This document shows, piece by piece, positions 53,325 to 63,551 of a stretch of DNA of 64,000 bases. The stretch is from Melaminivora suipulveris (GTDB taxonomy: Bacteria > Pseudomonadota > Gammaproteobacteria > Burkholderiales > Burkholderiaceae_C): the NCBI RefSeq assembly GCF_003008575.1, contig NZ_CP027667.1:3372001-3436000 (forward strand). Direction: 5' to 3'. Both the position numbers and the translations under genes were made by a program. Positions within the stretch are counted from its first letter, which is position 1; each line of letters starts with the position of its first letter. Under the pieces are notes generated by a model, which worked only from the letters and a program-made list of their open reading frames with translations, was not told the origin of the DNA and made no database searches.

Positions 53325-54488
53325 TCAACGCGCGCTGCGCTGCGGCGTCTGGGCAGTCGGCGGCAGCAGCAGCGGCGCGGGCCGACGCGCACGGCCACCG
53401 CCGTCGCGCAGGCGCAGCGCCCAGCGCTCGACCGTGTAATACGACAGGGCCGCCAGCGCCGCTGACAGCGCCAGGCCCAGCACGACGGTGACGGCCCAGG
53501 GCTGCTCGGCGCGCAGCCAGCGCACGATGGGGTAGTGCCACAGGTAAATGCCGTAGGACATGCGGCCCAGCCACACCAGGGCCGGCGCGCTGAGCGCCTC
53601 GTACGCCGCACCGCGCCGCGCCAGCACCGCCATCAGCACGATCACGGTGGCGCACTCGACCACGGTGATGCCCCAGGCCAGCACGTTCATGTCGTCCCAG
53701 GTCTGCGCCATCAAGAGCGGCACCGCCAGCACGAACCACATGCCGTGCGACAGCCGGGCGCGCAGCGCCGTGAACCAGGCCGGCTGCTCGCGCACCAGAG
53801 CGGCCAGCAGCGCGCCCATGAGCAGGCCCGTGGCGCGCGTGTCGAAGCGGAAGAAGATCTCGTAGAACTGCTGGCCGCGCAGCACCCACAGAATGCGCCA
53901 GGCCCAGGCCAGCAGCGCCAGCGCGGCTATTGGCCGCCAGCGTTTGCCCGGCGCCGTCCAGCGCACAAGCAGGGCGAGCGTCAATGGCCACAGCAGATAG
54001 AAGTGCTCCTCCACCGACAGCGACCACATGTGCAGCAGCGTGCCGGGGCTGTCGAAGAAGGCGATGCCGTAGTCGGCCAGGTAGAGGAGCGACACCAGCG
54101 CGTCCTGGTACACGTCATCCAGGCCGGGCCAGATCTTGGGGGCCAGCAGGCAGTAGGCGGCCAGGAACAGCGCCAGCGCCGGCGTCAGGCGGTACAGGCG
54201 GCGGCGGCAAAAGCGCCAGTAGTCAAGCCGGCCGGTGCCTTGAAGCTCGACCAGCAGCAGGGTAGTGATCAGGAAGCCGCTGAGCACGAAGAACACATCC
54301 ACGCCGTAGAACGCGCCATCGAACATCGGCGCGTGGGCGTGCGACAGGATGACCAGCACGATGGCCACGGCGCGCAGGCCGTCGAGTGCCGGGTTGTATG
54401 CGAGGGCGTGGCTGGCCGGTGTGGATGGCGGCCGGCTGGCCCCCAACCCGGGTGTGTCGTTCTTCTTGTGCAGCTCGCTAGCGGACAA
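53325..54488 (-). CDS. Membrane acyltransferase (acyltransferase-3/OafA type)
   Basis: A 387-residue polytopic protein with about ten membrane segments. The family opening is YNPALDGLRAVAIVLVILSH at residue 31, then GAFYGVDVFFVLSGFLITTL. Other markers are LLHMWSLSVEEHFYLLWPLT and MSYGIYLWHYPIV. Such enzymes O-acylate surface polysaccharides or other envelope sugars. The start is TTG at 54488 with GGGAG nine bases before it; no later ATG precedes the first helix. The 30 extra N-terminal residues are polar. Substrate cannot be told, and no polysaccharide cluster lies nearby. Confidence 0.88.
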   Translation of the reverse strand: MSASELHKKNDTPGLGASRPPSTPASHALAYNPALDGLRAVAIVLVILSHAHAPMFDGAFYGVDVFFVLSGFLITTLLLVELQGTGRLDYWRFCRRRLYRLTPALALFLAAYCLLAPKIWPGLDDVYQDALVSLLYLADYGIAFFDSPGTLLHMWSLSVEEHFYLLWPLTLALLVRWTAPGKRWRPIAALALLAWAWRILWVLRGQQFYEIFFRFDTRATGLLMGALLAALVREQPAWFTALRARLSHGMWFVLAVPLLMAQTWDDMNVLAWGITVVECATVIVLMAVLARRGAAYEALSAPALVWLGRMSYGIYLWHYPIVRWLRAEQPWAVTVVLGLALSAALAALSYYTVERWALRLRDGGGRARRPAPLLLPPTAQTPQRSAR

Positions 54489-54627
54489 ACCTTGGATCTC
54501 CCATCCGCGCCTGGGCGGGCGGGCTACCCCGCCTCCGGCGCAAAGCGGGCGATTGTAGAAGGCTCCTAGGGTTTGCCCTGAGTAAAGTCGCCGAACGGGC
54601 TGTCGGACGTCTTTGTTTGGCGATCCG

Positions 54628-55140
54628 TCACGAGGCCGTCAGGCCCAGGGCGAAGACCGAATTGGGCACGTCCGGCGCCGGCAACTGCCGCGCTGGCGCC
54701 TTGCTGCGCCGGGGAAGTTGAACAATCGCGGCGGTCGGGCGCTGCGCCTGCTGGGCCAGCAGGTCGGCCAGGGTGACCGACTGCAGGTAATCCAGCACCC
54801 GGCTGTTGAAGCTGCTCCACAGCTCGGCCGTCATGTCGGGCGAGGCGGCGTGCTGCGTGCGGCGCGGCTTGGGCAGCGGCAGGGCGGCGTCCGTGGCGCT
54901 GATGATCTGCGCCACGGACAGCGCCTGCGGCGACCGCGCCAGGCGGTAGCCACCGCCTGGGCCACGGCTGCTGGCGACCATGCCGGCGCGGCGCAGCGCG
55001 CTGAAGATGTCCTCCAGATGGGACAGCGAAATGCCCTGGCGCGCGCTGATCGACGGCAGGGGAACCGGTTGGCCTTGCGAATGCAGGGCCAGATCGGTAA
55101 GGGCGGTGACGGCATGCTTGGCGCGAGTGGTGAGACGCAT
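54628..55140 (-). CDS. Rrf2-family regulator lacking Fe-S cysteines
   Basis: A 170-residue IscR-like regulator. The winged helix (MRLTTRAKHAVTALTDLALH; SLSHLEDIFSALRRAGMVAS; SRGPGGGYRLARSPQALSVA) is intact. The segment where IscR has its three Cys ligands reads RRTQHAASPDMTAELWSSFN, and the whole protein contains no cysteine. It is therefore probably an apo-type regulator or responds to something else. The C-terminal 30 residues are a basic, Pro-rich tail. No iscS or iscU lies beside it. Called confidently as Rrf2; target unknown. Confidence 0.88.
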   Translation of the reverse strand: MRLTTRAKHAVTALTDLALHSQGQPVPLPSISARQGISLSHLEDIFSALRRAGMVASSRGPGGGYRLARSPQALSVAQIISATDAALPLPKPRRTQHAASPDMTAELWSSFNSRVLDYLQSVTLADLLAQQAQRPTAAIVQLPRRSKAPARQLPAPDVPNSVFALGLTAS

Positions 55141-55238
55141 GAGGCTTCCCGAAGGTCAAAGAGACGGCCCGGGCCTGGCGATCAGGCGCGGTGCGGATGC
55201 GGGGCCGGCGGCGCAAGGGCGCGGCGCCAGCGGGCGTC

Positions 55239-55595
55239 TCATGCGCGAGGTGGGCGCAATCTCTGCGGGGGAACTAGCGATGCCAGCGGCGGCTGGGTGC
55301 GCCACGGGCAGGCAAAGGCGGGCGCCAGGCGCGCCACGGGCGGGCGCTGGAATTCCTGGTCGTCGGGCAGATCCACGCTGCTGCCGTCTGCGGTGCTGGC
55401 GCCATCGTCAGCCGGCGCCTCGTGCGCGGCGGCCGCGTCGTGCGGCGTCTCACATTGGCCGGTGATGGGCGCCAGGGCCGACCAGGTTGCCGCCGCGCCC
55501 AGCGCCGGCGCGGCATGCGCTGTGTGCGCCCAGGCGGACACGCCCAGGCCCAGCAGGAACTGCAGGGAGATGATCGTGAGGAGCCAGCGAAGCAT
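55239..55595 (-). CDS. Small exported hypothetical protein
   Basis: A 118-residue protein with a signal peptide (MLRWLLTIISLQFLLGLGVS then AWAHTAHA). The mature part is rich in Ala, Asp and Pro with no recognised domain; two cysteines lie at about residues 48 and 95. A TATAAT box on the minus strand sits only ten bases before the ATG, so the transcript could be nearly leaderless, or this is chance. Similar small periplasmic proteins often sit beside metal-efflux genes, but none is seen here. Divergent from the ABC importer operon. Confidence 0.55.
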   Translation of the reverse strand: MLRWLLTIISLQFLLGLGVSAWAHTAHAAPALGAAATWSALAPITGQCETPHDAAAAHEAPADDGASTADGSSVDLPDDQEFQRPPVARLAPAFACPWRTQPPLASLVPPQRLRPPRA

Positions 55596-55650
55596 AAGAG
55601 GATGATTATAAAAAAACCGGGCGGGGCGGATGCGGCGCTACGCGTTATCC

Positions 55651-55662
55651 CTGTATAGACAG
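55651..55662. promoter_or_regulatory. HutC operator upstream of the ABC importer
   Basis: CTGTATAGACAG is the exact reverse complement of the site at 59265-59276 and resembles the perfect palindrome at 59184. It lies about 70 bases before the importer ATG, in the promoter region. HutC operators in Pseudomonas have the related TGTATATACA core. Confidence 0.7.
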
Positions 55663-55730
55663 CCTGGCGCCCACGCGCATGATCCACGCTTTTCCAAATC
55701 CCGATTTTTCATTCACTGGCAGGAGACGAT

Positions 55731-56702
55731 ATGGCAATGCGGACAACGGCGAGGCGCCTGGGTGCGCTGGCGGTGGCGACGGCGGCCCTGGCCCTGGGCA
55801 GCGCCGCCCAGGCGCAGCAAACGACCAAGCTGGCGCTGGGCATGTCCGGCTGGACGGGTTTCGCGCCGCTATCGCTGGCCGACAAGGCGGGCATCTTCAA
55901 AAAGAACGGCCTGGACGTGGAGCTGAAGATGATCCCGCAAAAGGACCGCCACCTGGCGCTGGCTTCCAAGGCCATCCAGTGCGCCGCCACGACCATTGAG
56001 ACACACGTGGCCTGGAATGCCAACGGCGTGCCCATCGTGCAGATCTTCCAGCTCGACAAGTCCTACGGCGCCGACGGCATCGCCGTGAGGAACGACATCA
56101 AGACCTTCGCCGACCTGAAGGGCAAGACCGTAGCGGTGGATGCGCCGGGCACGGCGTCGTATTTCACGCTGGCGTGGCTTTTGTCCAAGAACGGCATGAA
56201 GGTGAAGGACGTCAAGACCGTGACACTGGCGCCGCAGCCGGCCGCGCAGTCCTTCGTGACCGGCCAGAACGACGCCGCGGTGACGTATGAGCCGTATCTG
56301 TCCACCGTGCGCGCCAACCCGGACGCCGGCAAGATTTTGGCGACCACGCTGGACTTCCCGCACATCATGGACACGGTGGGCTGCGCGCCCGAGTGGCTGA
56401 AAGCCAACCCCAAGGCAGCTCAGGCGCTGGCCGATTCGTACTTCGAGGCGCTGGAGCTGATCAAGTCCGACCAGGCCAAGTCGTACGAAATCATGGGCGC
56501 TGTGGTCAAGCAGCCGGGCGAGGCCTTCGGCAAATCGGCGTCCTTTCTGCGCTGGCAGGACAAGGCGGCCAACCAGAAGTTCTTCGCCGGCGAGCTGCAG
56601 CAGTTCATGAAGGATGCCGCAGCCATCCTGCTGGAGGCCGGCGTGATCCGCAAGATGCCCGAGAACTGGTCGGCCATGGTCGACGACAGCTTCATCAAGT
56701 AA
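55731..56702 (+). CDS. NMT1/THI5-like ABC substrate-binding protein
   Basis: A 323-residue periplasmic binding protein with signal peptide (LAVATAALALGSAAQA, cleavage near residue 28). The NMT1-like fold shows in LSLADKAGIFKKNGLDVELK and TVAVDAPGTASYFTLAWLLS. CAGGAGACG precedes the ATG. It opens a four-gene operon with permease, ATPase and hutC, and a hut-type operator lies in front of it, so a histidine-related substrate such as urocanate or histidine is likely. The family also includes taurine, nitrate and pyrimidine binders, so the substrate is inferred from context only. Confidence 0.88.
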   Translation: MAMRTTARRLGALAVATAALALGSAAQAQQTTKLALGMSGWTGFAPLSLADKAGIFKKNGLDVELKMIPQKDRHLALASKAIQCAATTIETHVAWNANGVPIVQIFQLDKSYGADGIAVRNDIKTFADLKGKTVAVDAPGTASYFTLAWLLSKNGMKVKDVKTVTLAPQPAAQSFVTGQNDAAVTYEPYLSTVRANPDAGKILATTLDFPHIMDTVGCAPEWLKANPKAAQALADSYFEALELIKSDQAKSYEIMGAVVKQPGEAFGKSASFLRWQDKAANQKFFAGELQQFMKDAAAILLEAGVIRKMPENWSAMVDDSFIK

Positions 56703-56728
56703 GCAGCGGCTAGGAGCACGCTCAGGCT

Positions 56729-57574
56729 ATGGACCCCATGACGCAAGCCCTGCCGCCCGCTGCGCCGCAGGCCGCACCCCCCGCGCGCCAGCGCCGGCGC
56801 CTGGCTCCCCTGCAGCCCGTGCGTGCCGGCACGCGCTGGCTGCTGGGCGCGTCGTTTTTCGTGCTGTTCGTCGCCGTGTGGGCGGCGGCGACGCTGGGCG
56901 GATTCGTCTCGCCGACCTTCCTGGCCAGCCCGATGACCATGCTGCGCGAGGGCTGGTCGCTGTTTGCCGAGTTCAACTTCGCCTACGACGTGGGCATGAC
57001 GGTGTGGCGCGTGCTGGGCGGCTTCGTCATGGCGGCGGTGATCGCCGTGCCGCTGGGCATCGCCATGGGAGCGCACAAGGGCGTGGAGGCGTTTCTGGAG
57101 CCGTTCGTGTCGTTTTGCCGCTATCTGCCGGCATCGGCCTTCATCCCGCTGTTGATCCTGTGGGCCGGCCTGGGTGAGCTGCAAAAGCTGCTGGTGATTT
57201 TCATCGGCTCCGTGTTCCAGATCATCCTGATGGTCGCCGTCATCGTCGGCGGCGCGCGCAAGGACCTGGTCGAGGCCGCCTACACCCTGGGCGCCACGCC
57301 GCGCGGCATCGTGAGGAGCGTGCTGATCCCCGGCGCGGCGCCGCAGATCGCCGAGACGCTGCGCCTGGTGCTGGGCTGGGCGTGGACGTATGTCATCGTC
57401 GCCGAGCTGATCGGCTCGTCCTCGGGCATCGGCCACATGATCATCGACAGCCAGGCGCTGCTCAACACCGGGCAGATCATCTTCGGCATCATCATCATCG
57501 GCCTGATCGGGCTGGTCTCGGACGCGCTGTTCAAGTGGGCCAACCAGCGCCTGTTTGCCTGGAGCACTTTGTAA
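56729..57574 (+). CDS. ABC transporter permease
   Basis: A 281-residue permease of the SsuC/TauC type. After a Pro/Arg-rich cytosolic N-terminus it has six membrane segments, starting LGASFFVLFVAVWAAATLGG. The ATPase-coupling motif VEAAYTLGATPRGIVRSVLI lies near residue 180. The stop TAA shares one base with the start of the next gene (TAATG), so permease and ATPase are translationally coupled. Partner of the NMT1-like binding protein. Confidence 0.93.
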   Translation: MDPMTQALPPAAPQAAPPARQRRRLAPLQPVRAGTRWLLGASFFVLFVAVWAAATLGGFVSPTFLASPMTMLREGWSLFAEFNFAYDVGMTVWRVLGGFVMAAVIAVPLGIAMGAHKGVEAFLEPFVSFCRYLPASAFIPLLILWAGLGELQKLLVIFIGSVFQIILMVAVIVGGARKDLVEAAYTLGATPRGIVRSVLIPGAAPQIAETLRLVLGWAWTYVIVAELIGSSSGIGHMIIDSQALLNTGQIIFGIIIIGLIGLVSDALFKWANQRLFAWSTL

Positions 57575-58347
57575 TGAGCGAGGTCTTGATCCAGGGTGTC
57601 TCGCGCACCTTCACCAACGCGCGCGGGCAGGCCACGCAGGCGCTGCTGCCGGTGGACTTCCACGTGCGCGACAACGATTTCGTGACCATCCTTGGGCCGT
57701 CGGGCTGCGGCAAATCGACGTTGCTGCGCATCGTCGCCGGGCTGGACCATCCGACCAGCGGGCGCGTGCTGCTCGATGGCGTGCCGGTGGAAGGGCCGGG
57801 CGCCGACCGCGGCATGGTGTTCCAGAGCTACACGCTGTTTCCGTGGCTGACGGTGGAGCAGAACATCCGCTTCGGCCTGAAGGAGCGCGGCGTGCCAGTC
57901 GCGCAGCAAAAGGAGCGCAGCGATTACTTCCTGGCGCAGGTCGGCCTCACCGGCTTTGCCCAGCACTACCCCAAGCAGCTCTCGGGCGGCATGCAGCAGC
58001 GCACGGCGATTGCCCGGGCGCTGGCCAATGACCCGAAGATCCTGCTGATGGACGAGCCCTTTGGCGCGCTGGACAACCAGACGCGCGTGCAGATGCAGGA
58101 GCTGCTGCTATCGATCTGGGAGCGGCAGCAAAAGACGGTGATGTTCGTCACGCACGACATCGACGAGGCCATCTTCATGGCCAACCGGGTCGCGGTGTTC
58201 AGCGCACGACCAGGGCGCATCAAGACCGAGCTTGCCGTGCCGCTGGCGCATCCGCGCCACTACACGATCAAGACCGCGCCCGAATTCATGGAACTCAAGG
58301 CCATCCTGACCGAAGAGATTCGCGCCGAGGCCGGCGCCCTGCACTGA
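57574..58347 (+). CDS. ABC transporter ATP-binding protein
   Basis: A 257-residue SsuB/TauB-type ATPase. Walker A GPSGCGKST at about residues 41-49, signature LSGGMQQRTAIARALANDPK, Walker [13 protein letters not shown], and switch FVTHDIDEAIFMANRVAVF are all present. Its stop is directly followed by the hutC ATG with no intervening base. Completes the importer. Confidence 0.95.
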   Translation: MSEVLIQGVSRTFTNARGQATQALLPVDFHVRDNDFVTILGPSGCGKSTLLRIVAGLDHPTSGRVLLDGVPVEGPGADRGMVFQSYTLFPWLTVEQNIRFGLKERGVPVAQQKERSDYFLAQVGLTGFAQHYPKQLSGGMQQRTAIARALANDPKILLMDEPFGALDNQTRVQMQELLLSIWERQQKTVMFVTHDIDEAIFMANRVAVFSARPGRIKTELAVPLAHPRHYTIKTAPEFMELKAILTEEIRAEAGALH

Positions 58348-59121
58348 ATGCCGCCGCGCGCCGCTGACGACGTGTTGCCGGAGCGCGCGCCCGAGAACGC
58401 CGCCGCCCCGCGCTACCAGCAGGTCAAGGACTTCATCACCGAGGGCATCGCCACCGGCCAATGGCTGCCGGGCGACCGCCTGCCGTCCGAGAGCGAGCTG
58501 GTGCAGCGCTTCGGCCTGTCGCGCATGACGGTGAACCGCGCGCTGCGCGAGCTGGCCGAGCAGGGCCGCGTCGAGCGCGTGGCGGGCGTGGGCAGCTTCG
58601 TCGGCCACGGCAAGGCGCAATCCACGCTGCTGCACATCGCCAACATCGGCGTCGAGGTGCGCCAGCGCGGTCACGACTACGCCTGCCGCGTGCTGACGCT
58701 GGAGCGCGTGGCGGCGCCCGTCGATGCGGCGGCGCTGCTGGACGTACGCACGGGCAAGTCCGTGTTCCACGCCGTGTGCGTACACCTGGAAGACGGCGTG
58801 CCGGTGCAGCTGGAGGACCGCTGGGTCAACCCGCGCCTGGCGCCGCAGTTTGGCGCGCAGGATTTCTCGCTCATCCAGCCTTCCGAATGGCTGGTGCGCC
58901 ATGTGCCCTACGACCAGATGGAGCACGTGGTGGACGCCGTGCTGCCCACGGCCGAGCAGGCGCAGCTGCTGGACATCCCCCCATCCGACCCCTGCCTGCT
59001 GCTGACGCGGCGTACCTGGCTGCAAGGCGAGCCCATCACGGCCGTGCGCTGCCTGCATCCGGGCGCGCGCTACCGCCTGGGCAGCCGCATGCAGTCGGAT
59101 GGCAAGCCGGTGGTCGGCTGA
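58348..59121 (+). CDS. hutC: Histidine utilisation repressor HutC
   Basis: A 257-residue GntR-family regulator of the HutC subgroup. The winged helix is YQQVKDFITEGIATGQWLPG, DRLPSESELVQRFGLSRMTV then NRALRELAEQGRVERVAGVG. The UTRA effector domain (about 100-245) has SVFHAVCVHLEDGVPVQLED and PCLLLTRRTWLQGEPITAVR. Urocanate is the usual inducer of HutC. Being last in the importer operon and having operator-like sites before that operon and before hutH, it probably represses both and thereby itself. Confidence 0.95.
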   Translation: MPPRAADDVLPERAPENAAAPRYQQVKDFITEGIATGQWLPGDRLPSESELVQRFGLSRMTVNRALRELAEQGRVERVAGVGSFVGHGKAQSTLLHIANIGVEVRQRGHDYACRVLTLERVAAPVDAAALLDVRTGKSVFHAVCVHLEDGVPVQLEDRWVNPRLAPQFGAQDFSLIQPSEWLVRHVPYDQMEHVVDAVLPTAEQAQLLDIPPSDPCLLLTRRTWLQGEPITAVRCLHPGARYRLGSRMQSDGKPVVG

Positions 59122-59183
59122 GCGCAGGCAGTTGGGGAGGGCGGGGACGGCGGCGGGCCGCTGCTGACCTTCCCTAGGGTTTC

Positions 59184-59199
59184 ACCTGTATATACAGGT
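59184..59199. promoter_or_regulatory. HutC operator, perfect palindrome
   Basis: ACCTGTATATACAGGT is a 16-base perfect palindrome about 100 bases before hutH. With the site at 59265 it brackets a TTGACA at 59228-59233, a possible -35 box. Confidence 0.8.
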
Positions 59200-59264
59200 A
59201 CCGGGTGCAGTGGTGCAATCGCCGCATTGACAATCCCCGTATGTCCGGCACTGGCCGACATGCC

Positions 59265-59276
59265 TGTCTATACAGG
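59265..59276. promoter_or_regulatory. HutC operator next to the hutH start
   Basis: CTGTCTATACAG lies 15 bases before the hutH ATG, just ahead of its ribosome-binding site (AGGAAGCAGGAAG). Repressor binding here would block transcription elongation or the promoter itself. Confidence 0.7.
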
Positions 59277-59291
59277 AAGCAGGAAGAATCC

Positions 59292-60851
59292 ATGAGCGCT
59301 GCCCCCACCTCTCTCTCCACCCTCGTGCTGCGGCCCGGCCGCGTGACCCTGGCCGAGCTGCGGCAGATCCTGGCCGGCGGCGTGCGCCTGGAACTCGATG
59401 CCGCCGCCGTGCAGGGCATGGCGGCGTCTCTCGCTGTGGTGCAGCGCATCGTCGATGAGGATGCTGTCGTCTATGGCATCAACACCGGTTTCGGCAAGCT
59501 GGCCAGCACGAAGATCGCGCACGACCGCTTGGCCGAGTTGCAGCGCAACCTGGTGTTGTCGCACAGCGTGGGCACGGGCGAGCCGCTGCCCGCCGATGTG
59601 GTGCGCGTGATCCTCGCCACCAAGGCGGTCAGCCTGGCGCGCGGGCATTCCGGCGTGCGGCCCGCGCTGGCGCGGGCGCTGCTGGCGCTGGCCAATGCGG
59701 AGGTGCTGCCCGTCATCCCGGCCAAGGGTTCGGTCGGTGCGTCGGGCGATCTGGCGCCGCTTGCGCACCTGGCTTGCGTGCTGATCGGCGAGGGCCAGGC
59801 CAGCGTGCAGGGCAGGGTGATGAGCGGGCGCGAGGCCATGGCGGCCATCGGCATGGAACCCTTTGTGCTGGGGCCCAAGGAGGGACTGGCGCTGCTCAAC
59901 GGCACGCAGGTATCGACGGCGCTGGCGCTGGCCGGATTGTTCGGCGCCGAATCGGCGTTTGGCGCCGCGCTGGTCGCCGGCTGCCTGACGCTGGAAGCCA
60001 TCAAGGGTTCGGTAAAACCCTTTGATGCGCGCATCCACGAGGCACGCGGCCAGCCGGGCCAAATCGCCGTGGCGGCTGCTGTGCGCGCGCTGCTGCAGGG
60101 CAGCGAGATCGACCCCTCGCACCCCAATTGCGGCCGGGTGCAGGACCCGTATTCCATCCGCTGCATCCCGCAGGTGATGGGCGCGTGCCTGGACAACCTG
60201 CGCCACGCCGCGCGCGTGCTGGCCATCGAGGCCAATGCCGCATCCGACAATCCGCTGGTCTTCACGGATACGGGAGAGGTGATCTCGGGCGGCAACTTCC
60301 ACGCCGAGCCGGTGGCCTTTGCCGCCGACATCATCGCCCTGGCGTTGGCCGAAATCGGCGCGATTTCCGAGCGCCGCCTCGCGCTGCTGCTGGACCCGGG
60401 TCTGTCGGGCCTGCCGGCCTTTTTAGTGCCCGACAGCGGCGTGAATTCGGGCTTCATGATTGCCCAGGTCACCGCCGCGGCCCTGGCCGCCGAGAACCAG
60501 TGCTTAGCTAACCCCAGCAGCGTGACCAGCCTGCCGACTTCGGCCAACCAGGAGGACCATGTCTCCATGGCAACGTATGCCGCGCGGCGCCTGCTGGACA
60601 TGGCGCGCAACACGACGGTGATGGTGGGCATCGAGGCCATGGCCGCCGCGCAGGGCATGGAATTCGACAGAGCGCTGAAGTCCTCGCCGCTCATGGAAGA
60701 CCAGTTCGCCGCCATCCGCCAGCAGGTCGCCTTCCTGGAGCGCGACCGCCTGCTTAGCCCCGACATCGAAGCCATGCGCCTGTGGGCCACGCACAGCACC
60801 TGGCCCGTCGCCATCACCGCCTGCCTGCCCAGCCACCACGCCCAAGCCTGA
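59292..60851 (+). CDS. hutH: Histidine ammonia-lyase
   Basis: Converts L-histidine to urocanate and ammonia; 519 residues. The Ala-Ser-Gly triad that forms the MIO cofactor is at 150-152 (GSVGASGDLAPLAH). Other family markers are VYGINTGFGKLA, the LVLSHSVGTGEPL region, and QEDHVSMATYAARRLLDM. The start at 59292 follows a strong AGGAAG; earlier in-frame starts would run through the operator. First gene of the hutH-U-G operon. Confidence 0.97.
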   Translation: MSAAPTSLSTLVLRPGRVTLAELRQILAGGVRLELDAAAVQGMAASLAVVQRIVDEDAVVYGINTGFGKLASTKIAHDRLAELQRNLVLSHSVGTGEPLPADVVRVILATKAVSLARGHSGVRPALARALLALANAEVLPVIPAKGSVGASGDLAPLAHLACVLIGEGQASVQGRVMSGREAMAAIGMEPFVLGPKEGLALLNGTQVSTALALAGLFGAESAFGAALVAGCLTLEAIKGSVKPFDARIHEARGQPGQIAVAAAVRALLQGSEIDPSHPNCGRVQDPYSIRCIPQVMGACLDNLRHAARVLAIEANAASDNPLVFTDTGEVISGGNFHAEPVAFAADIIALALAEIGAISERRLALLLDPGLSGLPAFLVPDSGVNSGFMIAQVTAAALAAENQCLANPSSVTSLPTSANQEDHVSMATYAARRLLDMARNTTVMVGIEAMAAAQGMEFDRALKSSPLMEDQFAAIRQQVAFLERDRLLSPDIEAMRLWATHSTWPVAITACLPSHHAQA

Positions 60852-60869
60852 CCCCGAAGGAGCCCCGCC

Positions 60870-62602
<1,733 letters not shown>

Positions 62603-62606
<4 letters not shown>

Positions 62607-63550
62607 GTGCAGCTCCTGGCGTCTGGCAGGGCCGCATCGACGACGAAGAACCTGGCACCACCGATCGCTGGCACCAGCGCGTGCGCGTTTTCGATGCCGC
62701 TAGCCGCGGTGGCGTGGCGTTGATCGGTTTCGCGGTGGACGAGGGCGTGCGCCGCAACCACGGCCGGCCCGGCGCCGCGCAAGCGCCGCAGGCAGTTCGC
62801 AAGGCGCTGGCCAATGTACCCATCATGGGCGAGCCGCCGCTTTGGGATGCGGGCGACATCGAGTGCACGGGCGATGATCTGGAGGCCGCGCAAGCGGCGC
62901 TGGCGCAGCGCGTCGCGCAGGCGGCAGGGCAGGGCTGCTTGCCGCTGGTGCTGGGCGGCGGACATGAGGTGGCGTGGGGCACGTTCCAAGGTTTGGTGCA
63001 GGCGCAGCCTGATCGGCAGCGCCTCCTGGTGCTGAACCTGGACGCGCATTTCGACCTGCGCATGGCCGCGCACGCGAACTCGGGCACGCCGTTCAGGCAG
63101 ATGCACGAGAGTTGCGCCGCGCGCGGCAAGCCTTTCATCTACCGCGTGCTGGGCATCAGCCGTTTTGCCAACACGCAGGCGCTGTTCGACCGCGCCGACG
63201 CACTGGATGTGCGCTATTGGCTGGACGAAGCATTACAGACCGAAAGCGGCGTGCGCGCGGCGCTAGCCGAGCTGGCGCGCGAGCTGCAGGAGTGCGATGC
63301 GGTGTACCTCACTGTCGATATCGACGCGCTGCCGGCGGGCGTTGCGCCCGGCGTTTCGGCGCCGGCGCCGCTGGGCGTGCCGCTGTGGGCGCTGGAGCAG
63401 GCCATCGACCTGGTGCTCGCCAGCGGCAAGCTGTGCGGCGCCGACCTGGCCGAGATGAACCCGCAATTCGACCGCGACAACCTGACGGCCAAGGTCGCGG
63501 CGCGCATCGCAGCGCGCATCGCGCGTGGCAGCAACGTACAAGGAGACTGA
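62603..63550 (+). CDS. hutG: Formimidoylglutamase
   Basis: Arginase-family metalloenzyme that splits N-formimidoyl-glutamate to glutamate and formamide; 315 residues. The manganese-ligand motifs are [28 protein letters not shown] and [20 protein letters not shown]. This is the one-step route, so no hutF or formylglutamate deformylase is needed. It begins inside the hutU stop (ATGA). The expected hutI imidazolonepropionase is not in the window and may lie downstream. Confidence 0.95.
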
Positions 63551-63551
63551 T

